32,472 nucleotides of DNA from positions 1 to 32,472 of the IMG/VR virus record IMGVR_UViG_3300009073_000030. One strand, given 5' to 3'. Below the pieces are notes generated by a model. That model was given only the letters and a program-made list of their open reading frames with translations. It searched no databases and was not told the origin of the DNA. The position numbers were made by a program, and so were the translations under genes. The stretch comes from a virus. Below are positions 6,098-12,548 of the stretch, one piece after another; positions within the stretch are counted from its first letter, which is position 1, and each line of letters begins with the position of its first letter.

Positions 6098-7308
6098 GAT
6101 GCCCTCATGTTGCCAGCGAGGCCGAATATTGTCGGGGATAAGTGGAGCTGGCCGGTCGCGGCCTTGCGCACCATCCCGCGCAGGAAACCGCCGACACTCT
6201 TGCGTATTTCTCCCCGGTTTTTCCGGGCATCCGCGATCAGGATGCACAAGGCCGCACCCTCTCGACCAAGGGTGCCGCACGCCTCGCGCCATGCATCCTC
6301 GCTGATGCCCAGATCGGGGCGAAGGAGGGCGGCGGCTTCGACCATCCCGCGCCAGCCGGGGGTGGTTTGCATCTCGAATGCCTGCACGAAGGACGGCGAT
6401 GCCGCCCTAAGCGCCATCTCGATAGGAATGCGCTCTATTCCGGTGTTTTTTTCAGGTGCGGACGGTCGATTTTGCTTGTGCCGGTCCCGCTCGCACTGAT
6501 CATTTCCCAAGCAATGCGGCGCGTCAGCGCCGTTCTTTTGAAAATGACTTCGTCGGCGACTAGCCGACACCGCATGATCGTTGTCCACAGGACGACTACA
6601 GTATTCCGAAGGAATAGAATCGCTTGTAGTAGTATTAGGTCTGACAAAAGAGTCCGACGTGTCCGACTCTTTTGTCAGACTGACTGTCTGTTCTCCACAG
6701 GTCAGAGCCGCTGCGAGTGCCTCAAGCGCATCGACCAGAGCAGACTTGATCGCATCCAGACTGCCCACAATGCTCCGCTGGAAGCGCGTAGGAACACCCT
6801 CAATCGCGCGTGACAGGGTGTCTGCAATCGCGCGGGGGAGGGCGTCAGGGGCAGACAGCGCCCCCTCTGCCTGCCCCTTGAGCGCCCTGATTTCCTCCCA
6901 TATCGAGCGCGTCTGGCGCTTGTCATGACGGCGTTCATCCCCGTCAGGATGCTGCGCCGTGATGGCGGGAGAAAGGTCGATGCCACGGGCAAAGCGCCGC
7001 TCGCCCGTGTTTCGATCCAAGAGGCCGGGGGAGCGTGCCCCGCGCGATCCGACGCGCCGGGTGATCAATCCGGCCTCTTCGAGCTGGTGGATGTGCCGGT
7101 TCAGGCTGCGCGGCGTGATGTCGAGATCGAGGGCGAGAAAGTTCACGCTCTCGAAGCACAGCGGGGTCGCGCCATCCCCCCAGTCGCGGATCGGCGTTGT
7201 CCTGGCCATCGCCTCGTATGTCGCGCGGGCACCCTTGGAGATGATGCCAACCTGACAGGCGATCTCGACAGACCGATAGGCGCGGTTTTTGCGGGTTTGA
7301 GGCGTCAT
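6094..7308 (-). CDS. repC: RepC-family plasmid replication initiator
   Basis: 404-aa protein. The N-terminal part (about residues 1-110) carries a winged-helix DNA-binding region with TPRSLNRHIHQLEEAGLITRR, then RFARGIDLSPA, the RepC-like transition. The middle (about 110-300) is low in conservation and is encoded by DNA full of dyads. The C-terminal domain has the RepC pattern EAWREACGTLGREGAA...RKSVGGFLRGMVRKAATGQLHL. RepC initiators of alphaproteobacterial repABC replicons act in cis at an origin inside their own gene. Here repA and repB are missing and a separate ParA/RHH pair does partition, so this is a solitary RepC. ATG 7308 overlaps the previous gene (ATGA). It is the eighth of nine overlapping genes, so initiator supply is tied to translation of the genes before it. 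Confidence 0.8.
   Translation of the reverse strand: MTPQTRKNRAYRSVEIACQVGIISKGARATYEAMARTTPIRDWGDGATPLCFESVNFLALDLDITPRSLNRHIHQLEEAGLITRRVGSRGARSPGLLDRNTGERRFARGIDLSPAITAQHPDGDERRHDKRQTRSIWEEIRALKGQAEGALSAPDALPRAIADTLSRAIEGVPTRFQRSIVGSLDAIKSALVDALEALAAALTCGEQTVSLTKESDTSDSFVRPNTTTSDSIPSEYCSRPVDNDHAVSASRRRSHFQKNGADAPHCLGNDQCERDRHKQNRPSAPEKNTGIERIPIEMALRAASPSFVQAFEMQTTPGWRGMVEAAALLRPDLGISEDAWREACGTLGREGAALCILIADARKNRGEIRKSVGGFLRGMVRKAATGQLHLSPTIFGLAGNMRAS
6510..6700. other. Candidate oriV inside repC
   Basis: Dyads cluster within 170 bp of repC coding sequence. They are a CGGCGC/GCGCCG hairpin near 6515, GTCGGC-gacta-GCCGAC (6552-6568), ATTCC-gaa-GGAAT (6603-6615), and a perfect 16-bp inverted repeat GTCTGACAAAAGAGTC (6639-6654) / GACTCTTTTGTCAGAC (6665-6680). 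TTGTCCACA (6581-6589) is one base from the DnaA box TTATCCACA; TTCTCCACA (6691-6699) is a weaker match. The stretch is also the most AT-rich part of the gene. RepC-type origins are known to lie in the middle of repC, which fits. Confidence 0.6.
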
Positions 7309-7454
7309 GATGCACCCCCGATCATCCGCATGATCGTTTCCAAAACGAACAGAACGCATAAGACAGTCAGGACGACGACAACGAGGAAATCCCCGTTTGT
7401 CTCGACGCGAGGGGTCAGCCTGTGCCGCACCCTTTCAATGATGCGGCCCATCAT
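7305..7454 (-). CDS. Small single-pass membrane protein
   Basis: 49-aa protein: a basic N-terminus (residues 1-20) followed by one strongly hydrophobic helix (DFLVVVVLTVLCVLFVLETIM, about 23-43). Two consecutive Met codons at 7454 and 7451 are both possible starts; the first overlaps the upstream stop by 4 bp. It overlaps repC by 4 bp (ATGA). Seventh gene of the repC operon. Unknown function; no family recognised. Confidence 0.5.
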   Translation of the reverse strand: MMGRIIERVRHRLTPRVETNGDFLVVVVLTVLCVLFVLETIMRMIGGAS

Positions 7455-7642
7455 GATACCGCTCCCATCGTGATGGATATCCATGCGACGAGGCCGAGGG
7501 CGACCGGGACGGTGCCCATGGCGATGGTGGCCAGGCGCTCGAAATGGTTGACCGGCACCTTGCCCTCGATCTTGCGAAGGTAGCGGTGCAGGTGCCAGCA
7601 CCCGAAAAGGGTGAGGCTGATGGCGGCAAGGAGCTGTGTCAT
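7451..7642 (-). CDS. Small membrane protein
   Basis: 63-aa protein with two hydrophobic segments (about residues 2-15 and 38-58, IAMGTVPVALGLVAWISITMG) and a basic loop between them. The start ATG is preceded by AGGAAGG at good distance, inside a 21-bp stretch identical to the one before gene 7639-7977. It overlaps both neighbours by 4 bp. A longer frame upstream is a shadow of the next gene. Unknown function. Confidence 0.5.
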   Translation of the reverse strand: MTQLLAAISLTLFGCWHLHRYLRKIEGKVPVNHFERLATIAMGTVPVALGLVAWISITMGAVS

Positions 7643-7977
7643 GATCCACCGCCTTCCTGCGGTGCGTTCGCTGCCTTCAATAGTTCGTCGGCGTGGCAGG
7701 GCTGGTCGAGAGGGCACCAGCAAGCGAGGTTCTTGCCTCGCAATGTTGGCAACGCGGCAATAATCTTTCCCATGTAGCTTTCAGGATGCGGGCGGGGCGG
7801 ACATCCCTCATCGAGGCGCAAGGCGAACTGGCGTACGGCCTCTTTCGCACCTCCGAATTGTTCGATGCTGTAAGGATTTCCGAACATCGTGGAGCGATCC
7901 ACCTTCACGGTATTGGGGGGCATCCGCCATCCTTTGGTGCGCCGTAATTGTATGCGCTGGGGTGCATTATCGCTCAT
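7639..7977 (-). CDS. DUF4326-type protein
   Basis: 112-aa protein recognised by IQLRRTKGWRMPPNTVKVDR, then the TMFGNPYS motif and a C-terminal GKNLACWCPLDQPCHADELL with paired Cys/His. DUF4326 proteins are common in phages and plasmids. Their biochemical function is not established to my knowledge, though a nucleotide- or nucleic-acid-related role is often assumed. Its last codons (QEGGGS, stop) encode the ribosome site of the next gene. It overlaps both neighbours by 4 bp in the repC operon. Confidence 0.75.
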   Translation of the reverse strand: MSDNAPQRIQLRRTKGWRMPPNTVKVDRSTMFGNPYSIEQFGGAKEAVRQFALRLDEGCPPRPHPESYMGKIIAALPTLRGKNLACWCPLDQPCHADELLKAANAPQEGGGS

Positions 7978-8156
7978 GATCCACCGCCTTCCTGTGCGTC
8001 GGGCAGGGGCACGATCTGGAGGAGGGTGGCGTCGGGGTCGCCGCCGCGCAGGGCGGAGCCGATCAACACCGTCATGATGGCCGCGAAGGCCACGATGGCG
8101 AGGATGTTGATGAAGGCTGCAATGCGTGCGGGCAGGGCGGTTTCGCTGGTACTCAT
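7974..8156 (-). CDS. Small membrane protein
   Basis: 60-aa protein with one hydrophobic helix (about residues 12-36, AAFINILAIVAFAAIMTVLIGSA) and a short tail ending DAQEGGGS. That tail is shared with the C-terminus of the DUF4326 gene because both codon strings contain the same ribosome site for the following gene. It overlaps neighbours by 4 bp on each side. Unknown function. Confidence 0.5.
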   Translation of the reverse strand: MSTSETALPARIAAFINILAIVAFAAIMTVLIGSALRGGDPDATLLQIVPLPDAQEGGGS

Positions 8157-8635
8157 GCCGCACCGCCTTCCGTCTGCACGTCTCTAAGCGCATTTACTTG
8201 TGCGGTTTCTGCTTCGTCTGCGTCGTTGAAGACTTCCCACGATCCCTCGACCATTGTGCCGTTTTCGTCGCATTTGCTGGGAATGAACACGCCGTAGCGG
8301 TTTTGGTGCGGGGCGAGGGTCAGGCCAGATGTGAATGCGATGGTGTCCAGCCGTTCGGCTATGTGACCATCTTCATTTTTGAGCCATTCCTTAAGGTCGG
8401 AGATGCCTAATTCGGTGTCATCAGCCAACCAGTACAGCGGCTCGGCACCGTCCAGCTTGCGCAGGGCGGCGGCACCGGCGCGCAGAGCGGCCATGTCAGC
8501 TTGAGCTATGCGGGTAAGCTCGGCTTCATCCGCTTGGGAAGCGGCAACAAAGCCCGAGCTGATTTCTTTTTGAAGGCTATCTGCGTAGCCATCAATGACG
8601 GTTGCGCAGTCTTCAAGATGCGTCGGATTACTCAT
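8153..8635 (-). CDS. Unknown soluble protein of the repC operon
   Basis: 160-aa acidic, mostly helical protein that I do not recognise. The N-terminal half is Ala/Glu/Asp-rich with heptad-like spacing (possible coiled coil at about 25-65). It contains WLADDTELGISDLKEWLKNEDGH and a beta-rich C-terminal part with one Cys. It starts 8 bp inside the previous gene and overlaps the next by 4 bp, so expression is coupled within the leftward repC operon. Confidence 0.6.
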   Translation of the reverse strand: MSNPTHLEDCATVIDGYADSLQKEISSGFVAASQADEAELTRIAQADMAALRAGAAALRKLDGAEPLYWLADDTELGISDLKEWLKNEDGHIAERLDTIAFTSGLTLAPHQNRYGVFIPSKCDENGTMVEGSWEVFNDADEAETAQVNALRDVQTEGGAA

Positions 8636-9206
8636 GCCGCACCCCTTGCGCCGTCGTCATTTCCTCGATCCGGTCGGCCATCATCACGGCGCAGCGGGTG
8701 GCGGTGTCGCCGCCGGTGCTTGTCATGATGACCATGGCGCGGCCTATGGCGGTCAGGGCGATGACGGCCCATGTGCCGTGGCGGCGTTCCGGGGAATGGC
8801 GCGGCAGCTCGTCGAGCATCGGGCGTATGGCGCGCATTGCCTCGCGGTCGTTGCGGGCATGGGCGCAGGTCAGCATGGCGTGCAGGTGATCGGCCAGTTT
8901 GCCGTCCGGCTGCACCTGGCCTTCATTGGCCAACATGACGAAGGACAGGATGGCGCGACCGATCTGCTCGTCGCGGGTGCCATCGTCTCCCTTCATCGCA
9001 ATCATGTTGCGGGTCAGGCCGTCCAGCGCATCGAGCGCGATGCTGACCCATCCGGAGTCGTTCCAGAGGCCGTGCGATTGCTCTATGAACTCAAGATCGC
9101 GCTTGATGCTCCCTGTCAGGGCATCGACATTGTCGCCCTCGCCCTGGACGCGGCGCGACCATTCCGCGAGGCGGGTGAACAATTCGGCGGTTGTGATCTC
9201 CGTCAT
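8628..9206 (-). CDS. Unknown soluble helical protein
   Basis: 192-aa protein that I do not recognise. It is predicted helical throughout, with several regularly spaced amphipathic helices (TRLAEWSRRVQGEG, SIALDALDGLTRNMIAM, AILSFVMLANEG, AMLTCAHARNDREAMRAI). No catalytic motif is visible. The ATG at 9206 overlaps the previous stop by 4 bp (ATGA). The same frame stays open far upstream to 10112, but that extension runs through gene 9203-9541 and non-coding DNA with low-complexity composition and is rejected. Confidence 0.6.
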   Translation of the reverse strand: MTEITTAELFTRLAEWSRRVQGEGDNVDALTGSIKRDLEFIEQSHGLWNDSGWVSIALDALDGLTRNMIAMKGDDGTRDEQIGRAILSFVMLANEGQVQPDGKLADHLHAMLTCAHARNDREAMRAIRPMLDELPRHSPERRHGTWAVIALTAIGRAMVIMTSTGGDTATRCAVMMADRIEEMTTAQGVRHE

Positions 9207-9541
9207 GCCGCGTCCCTCCCCGTCATGGCGCAGGGTTGCGCGGGATGAAACGTCTGGCTGATGCCGCCGAACAGGCTGTCGCCGGAGCCTTTCAGCCAAC
9301 CGTCCTCGACCAGCTTTTCCACCGCTGCCGCATCCAGCTCGATCAGCGGAGTGCAGGCATGGGCGGTCGGGCCGTTCGGTGATTGCTCGATCAGGACGAT
9401 TCGCCCGTCGCGGATGGCCTGCATCGCGAAGGACAGCGCCTCGCGGCGTGCCGGTTCCTGCGCCTCCAGATAGGCGCGGGCGCGCGGAGTGATGGTCATG
9501 TCGTCGGGCAATCCCGCGACGGGGGGATGGGGTTCGGTCAT
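9203..9541 (-). CDS. First gene of the repC operon, unknown function
   Basis: 112-aa soluble protein that I do not recognise. It has a helical segment RARAYLEAQEPARREALSFAMQAIRDGRIVLIEQ followed by a possible small alpha/beta part. It is the promoter-proximal gene of the nine-gene leftward operon ending at 5636. The ATG at 9541 has GGGAGG about 11 nt upstream, but that ribosome site is the 3' arm of a 7-bp stem-loop (9553-9570), which suggests control of initiation. Confidence 0.55.
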   Translation of the reverse strand: MTEPHPPVAGLPDDMTITPRARAYLEAQEPARREALSFAMQAIRDGRIVLIEQSPNGPTAHACTPLIELDAAAVEKLVEDGWLKGSGDSLFGGISQTFHPAQPCAMTGRDAA

Positions 9542-9552
9542 GGATCATAAGT

Positions 9553-9570
9553 CCTCCCGGTATCGGGAGG
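9553..9570 (-). promoter_or_regulatory. Stem-loop sequestering the ribosome site of the repC operon
   Basis: CCTCCCG (9553-9559) and CGGGAGG (9564-9570) form a perfect 7-bp stem with a 4-nt loop. In the leftward transcript the GGGAGG Shine-Dalgarno of gene 9203-9541 is paired in the stem. Opening it would permit translation of the first gene and, through the chain of overlaps, of repC. Confidence 0.5.
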
Positions 9571-10401
9571 GCCGCGTCGATCAGGCCGGGGGCGCGAGCC
9601 TCCGGTGCGAATCGGTTGGAATGTCGGGCCGGGGCCGCAGCCTGTGTCGGTCGGTCATTCGTCGCGTGCCCTCTTGTAGGCGTTTGCGAAATTCCGAATC
9701 GCCGCTTTTCAGACGGCGACCCGGAGGCGGGAGCTGAAAACCTGACAAGACAGGCCCGACCTGTTCCCCCGAAGGGTATTCTATTCGGACGGACTCCCGC
9801 CCCAGTCCGAAAGAATGGCCGGGGGAGGATGGCCCGCGATGACGGTGCGGGGCCGCTTGTCGAGTTTTCAGCTCGTGCTCCACCTGTCATTTTTTTTACC
9901 GCGTGCGTCAAGGGAAAACCGTCACGGGATGCCATGACGCATCCATGACGCGGGCGGGACGCCGGGGGCGGTATCGGGATGATGCGTGTCTTTTCAGCGC
10001 CCTGCGGGGCAGGGCGGGCACATAAGGTAATCTGTGAACTCATCTTCGCTCTCCATGAGAGCAGGCAAGCCGGACCCGTTCGCTCGAAAGCGTTTTTTCT
10101 TGCGGGGTCCATCGAAACCTGTAGGGTGAGCGGCGATCAAGCGAGCTCGTCGTTACCGGACTTCTTGAGAGCCTCGGCTTTCTTTTGTTGGTGGTTTCGA
10201 CGGGCCTTTTTTTTGGCCGTCCGCCTGATCTCCTCCTCAATGGTTACGATGCGTCACCCGCGAGTCGGGCCACGTCCTTGGATTGTTCCTTTTCGTTAAG
10301 GGAATGTCACGGACAGATTGCAGATCTACTTGCTTGCCCTTGACGAGAGCGGCGCGGGCGCGAAGTGTCGGTGTGGGTTTTACACTGAACGGGGACGTAT
10401 C
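9571..10401. other. 830-bp stretch without a convincing gene
   Basis: Gene-free region between the leftward repC operon and the rightward gene at 10402; it must hold the operon promoter. Visible items: TTCGGAC/GTCCGAA inverted repeat near 9782-9810; T8 run near 9886; direct repeat CATGACGC near 9934-9953; a bulged GACGG(g)CC/GGCCGTC hairpin around a T8 loop near 10200; a short Lys-rich minus-strand reading frame near 10142-10255 with no usable start codon. Long frames crossing it have composition typical of non-coding GC-rich DNA. Confidence 0.5.
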
Positions 10402-11388
10402 ATGCTGGAAGCTATTGCAATTATCGGAGGGATTATTGCCGTCTATTTCTTGATCCGCGCGCTGCTGGGGCTGTTCGCGCCGGGCATCGGGGTCAAGGCC
10501 GGTCAGCCGACGCCGTCGCGTCTTCATGTATTCGGGAAATATATGGGGCTGTGCTTTGTCGCCTCCTTTGTCGCGAATATCAGCGGCGTTCTCCTGTCGG
10601 GCGAGCCTCTGGTGCCAGAGCAAGAGCCGGTCGCGGTTGCGGCGGTCGAGCCGGAACCGGAGCCAGTACCGCGCACCCGCGCCGATGTGTTTGCCGATAT
10701 CAATGCGGCGCTGGTGACGTGGGATTCCGGACAGGGCGCCATTATGGACGGGGCGGATACGATCTCTGCCGATCTGGAAACGAGGTTTCTGACCGAGGCG
10801 GCAAAGCAAATCGTGGCCACCTTTTCCGCGCTTGCTGCGGACGGTGTCCAGGACAAGCCGGTCAGGATGGCCATGACATTGGGAGAGGAGGGCGACGATC
10901 CGCGCGAAACCGTCTCGCTCGAATGGCCTGCCGAGGTCGTGGCGGTCATTACTGGCGACATGACCTACAAGCAAGTGATGGATCGGGCGACGATCACCGA
11001 TGCCGGAACGTGGCCGGGTGGCGATTTGCGTGAATACTGCCAGATGTTCAGGCGCGATTCGGAACAGCTATGCGCGCAGTTCGATGCGCTGTGCCGCCCT
11101 CACCTCCGCTGCTGGGGCGAGGTTGCGCTTGGAACCGGGGAATTCAGGTGTGCAAGGGCCATCGAGCGCGCGGCGCAATACGGTCACGACTGGACGAACG
11201 GATGGCTGGAGGACAAGTTCACCCGCTATCTCTGGCAGGACGAAGAAGAGGGCGTCATCACGCTGATCGGCGACAGGATCAAACTCCAAAACGCTTTCGG
11301 GGCGTTCAGCAATTTCATTTACGATTGTGATTTCGATCCGGCGACCAAGATCGTGCATGACGTGCGCGTGGAGCAGGGCCGTCTTTGA
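10402..11388 (+). CDS. Membrane-anchored protein of unknown function
   Basis: 328-aa protein that I do not recognise. Two hydrophobic segments lie at about residues 3-22 (EAIAIIGGIIAVYFLIRALLG) and 46-64. They are followed by a Pro/Glu/Val linker (EPEPEPVPRTRADVF) and a globular C-terminal domain of about 230 residues with several cysteines (YCQMF, LCAQF, LCRPHLRCWG, YDCDF), so a secreted, disulphide-bonded domain is plausible. The ATG at 10402 is taken because GGGGAC precedes it and the hydrophobic start follows directly; an in-frame upstream extension adds only linker-like residues. It may affect the host envelope during lysogeny, but that is a guess. Confidence 0.6.
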   Translation: MLEAIAIIGGIIAVYFLIRALLGLFAPGIGVKAGQPTPSRLHVFGKYMGLCFVASFVANISGVLLSGEPLVPEQEPVAVAAVEPEPEPVPRTRADVFADINAALVTWDSGQGAIMDGADTISADLETRFLTEAAKQIVATFSALAADGVQDKPVRMAMTLGEEGDDPRETVSLEWPAEVVAVITGDMTYKQVMDRATITDAGTWPGGDLREYCQMFRRDSEQLCAQFDALCRPHLRCWGEVALGTGEFRCARAIERAAQYGHDWTNGWLEDKFTRYLWQDEEEGVITLIGDRIKLQNAFGAFSNFIYDCDFDPATKIVHDVRVEQGRL

Positions 11389-11438
11389 TCGAGGCGGGAT
11401 TGACCGCCCGCATACGATTATAAAACGATGAATAATCA

Positions 11439-11870
11439 TCATTCAGAACGGGACGGGCCTCGCGCGCTGTTCAATTCTGGGTCAAACTCGCCATAATTGA
11501 AAAAAATCAGCTCCTCGTACAGGGTGCCGATTGCCACCGCGCGGGCGTGGAATGTCGCCACGCGGCGGCGCTGTGCGAAGTTCGATTCAACCCGTTTGAT
11601 GGCCGTGGCGAGCAGGGCAAAATCTATTTTATTCGGGCCGCTCGGGGTGCCAAAAAAGGTTGCAACAGGCACATCTAAAACCTGCGCGATTTTCAAGAGC
11701 GTCAACAGGTTAGGCGGTGTTCCCCGCTTCATCGGCGATAACGCGCTGGAGGATAAATCCGCCTGTTCGAGCATCTCCTTTCGGGTCATGCCCGTGGTCT
11801 TACGACGCCGCTCGATTTCATCCAGTATCGTGTCCAGCACGGACTGGGTGGGGTCTATGGGTTGCATCAT
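11439..11870 (-). CDS. XRE-family (CI-like) transcriptional repressor
   Basis: 143-aa protein with an N-terminal helix-turn-helix of XRE type (about residues 12-70: DEIERRRKTTGMTRKEMLEQADLSSS, then NLLTLLKIAQVLDVPVATFF). A C-terminal helical part could mediate dimerisation. There is no LexA/S24 peptidase domain, so induction is not by RecA self-cleavage. It is divergent from a small HTH-like gene at 11954 across 83 bp containing a central palindrome, the classic layout of a prophage immunity switch. It therefore probably maintains the lysogenic plasmid state by blocking the rightward early promoter and controlling its own. A second ATG at 11867 is equally possible. Confidence 0.75.
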   Translation of the reverse strand: MMQPIDPTQSVLDTILDEIERRRKTTGMTRKEMLEQADLSSSALSPMKRGTPPNLLTLLKIAQVLDVPVATFFGTPSGPNKIDFALLATAIKRVESNFAQRRRVATFHARAVAIGTLYEELIFFNYGEFDPELNSARGPSRSE

Positions 11871-11901
11871 TTATCACCCGTTAACTTTATTTATCGTCAC
11901 A

Positions 11902-11930
11902 AGCATAATACGTCATTATTGTTTAAACAA
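11902..11930 (-). promoter_or_regulatory. Repressor promoter
   Basis: On the minus strand, TTGTTT (11930-11925) and TATGCT (11907-11902) are separated by exactly 17 bp. The -35 is one half of the palindrome TTGTTTAAACAA (11919-11930). Transcription would start near 11895, about 25 nt before the repressor ATG. Confidence 0.55.
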
Positions 11931-11947
11931 ATAGTTCGACTGATAAT
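11919..11947 (+). promoter_or_regulatory. Early rightward promoter, probably giving a leaderless mRNA
   Basis: TTGTTT (11919-11924) and GATAAT (11942-11947, preceded by T) are separated by 17 bp. The expected start point 6-7 nt after the -10 coincides with the A of the ATG at 11954, and there is no Shine-Dalgarno, so the Cro-like mRNA is likely leaderless. Its -35 is the other half of the palindrome used by the divergent repressor promoter. Confidence 0.55.
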
Positions 11948-11953
11948 CGGACC

Positions 11954-12268
11954 ATGAGAACTAATTCGGAACATAATCCGGGCGATGTACGGACGGGTGG
12001 CGGTGGCAATGACTCCGTCGCCGTGCCATCGGATGCCGTCATGACGGCGGGGGATTTCAGAATTCCCTCGTCGCGCGAATTCGGGTTCTGGCTGGCTCTC
12101 GCGCTGGCGGAAAAAGGTGTCTCACAACGGCAGTTCGACGAGGCGCACGGCTTGGGTGAAGGCATATCCGCCGACATCATCGACGGGGCCATGTCGCCCA
12201 CACTCGATACCGTCGCGGTCATCTGCGCCTGCATCAACACGCTGCCTGATCGTGATGGCGCGTCATGA
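11954..12268 (+). CDS. Cro-like HTH protein
   Basis: 104-aa protein. After a polar N-terminus of about 40 residues it has FGFWLALALAEKGVSQRQFDEAHGLGEGISADIIDGAMSPTLDTVAVICACI, which fits an XRE-like helix-turn-helix (SQRQF / GISADIIDG / PTLDTVAVIC). It is the first rightward gene from the immunity region, opposite the repressor, so it is probably the Cro analogue that favours lytic development. The ATG at 11954 coincides with the predicted transcript start. The next gene overlaps by 4 bp. HTH assignment is from pattern only. Confidence 0.6.
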   Translation: MRTNSEHNPGDVRTGGGGNDSVAVPSDAVMTAGDFRIPSSREFGFWLALALAEKGVSQRQFDEAHGLGEGISADIIDGAMSPTLDTVAVICACINTLPDRDGAS

Positions 12269-12489
12269 CCAGGCCGATGGCGCTTCGCGAGCAACTCTTC
12301 CGTCTGTACCGCCCTTTTCGAAACCGGCTCCGCTGGATGGCCAGCAATGCGCTTTCAACGCAGCATCTTGAGGCCGCGTTGATCGAGCGCGAGGGGGTCA
12401 CGCACGAATATATCGAGGCTGAAAAAACCGTTCTGCCCCGGAGCCTCACAGGCCCCGCGACCATGATCGTGCGTCGGGAGACAGACTGA
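12265..12489 (+). CDS. Small basic protein of unknown function
   Basis: 74-aa protein, Arg-rich N-terminal half (RPMALREQLFRLYRPFRNRLRW) followed by a mixed helical part. It overlaps the Cro-like gene by 4 bp (ATGA), so the two are coupled early genes. No family recognised. A possible 14-codon peptide (12491-12535) follows directly after it. Confidence 0.5.
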   Translation: MTRPMALREQLFRLYRPFRNRLRWMASNALSTQHLEAALIEREGVTHEYIEAEKTVLPRSLTGPATMIVRRETD

Positions 12490-12548
12490 CATGGGCAAGT
12501 GCTGCCTTGTTCCGAAAAGCAATTTCCCCTTGTGAAAGGACAGGGTTA

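Noticed and set aside
8628-10112. A single 494-codon minus-strand gene
   Set aside because: Only the last 192 codons look like a protein; the rest overlaps gene 9203-9541 in another frame and runs through low-complexity Pro/Arg/Ser sequence typical of non-coding GC-rich DNA.
10237-10974. 245-codon minus-strand gene opposite the 10402 membrane protein gene
   Set aside because: Arg/His/Asp-rich shadow frame antisense to a better-supported gene.
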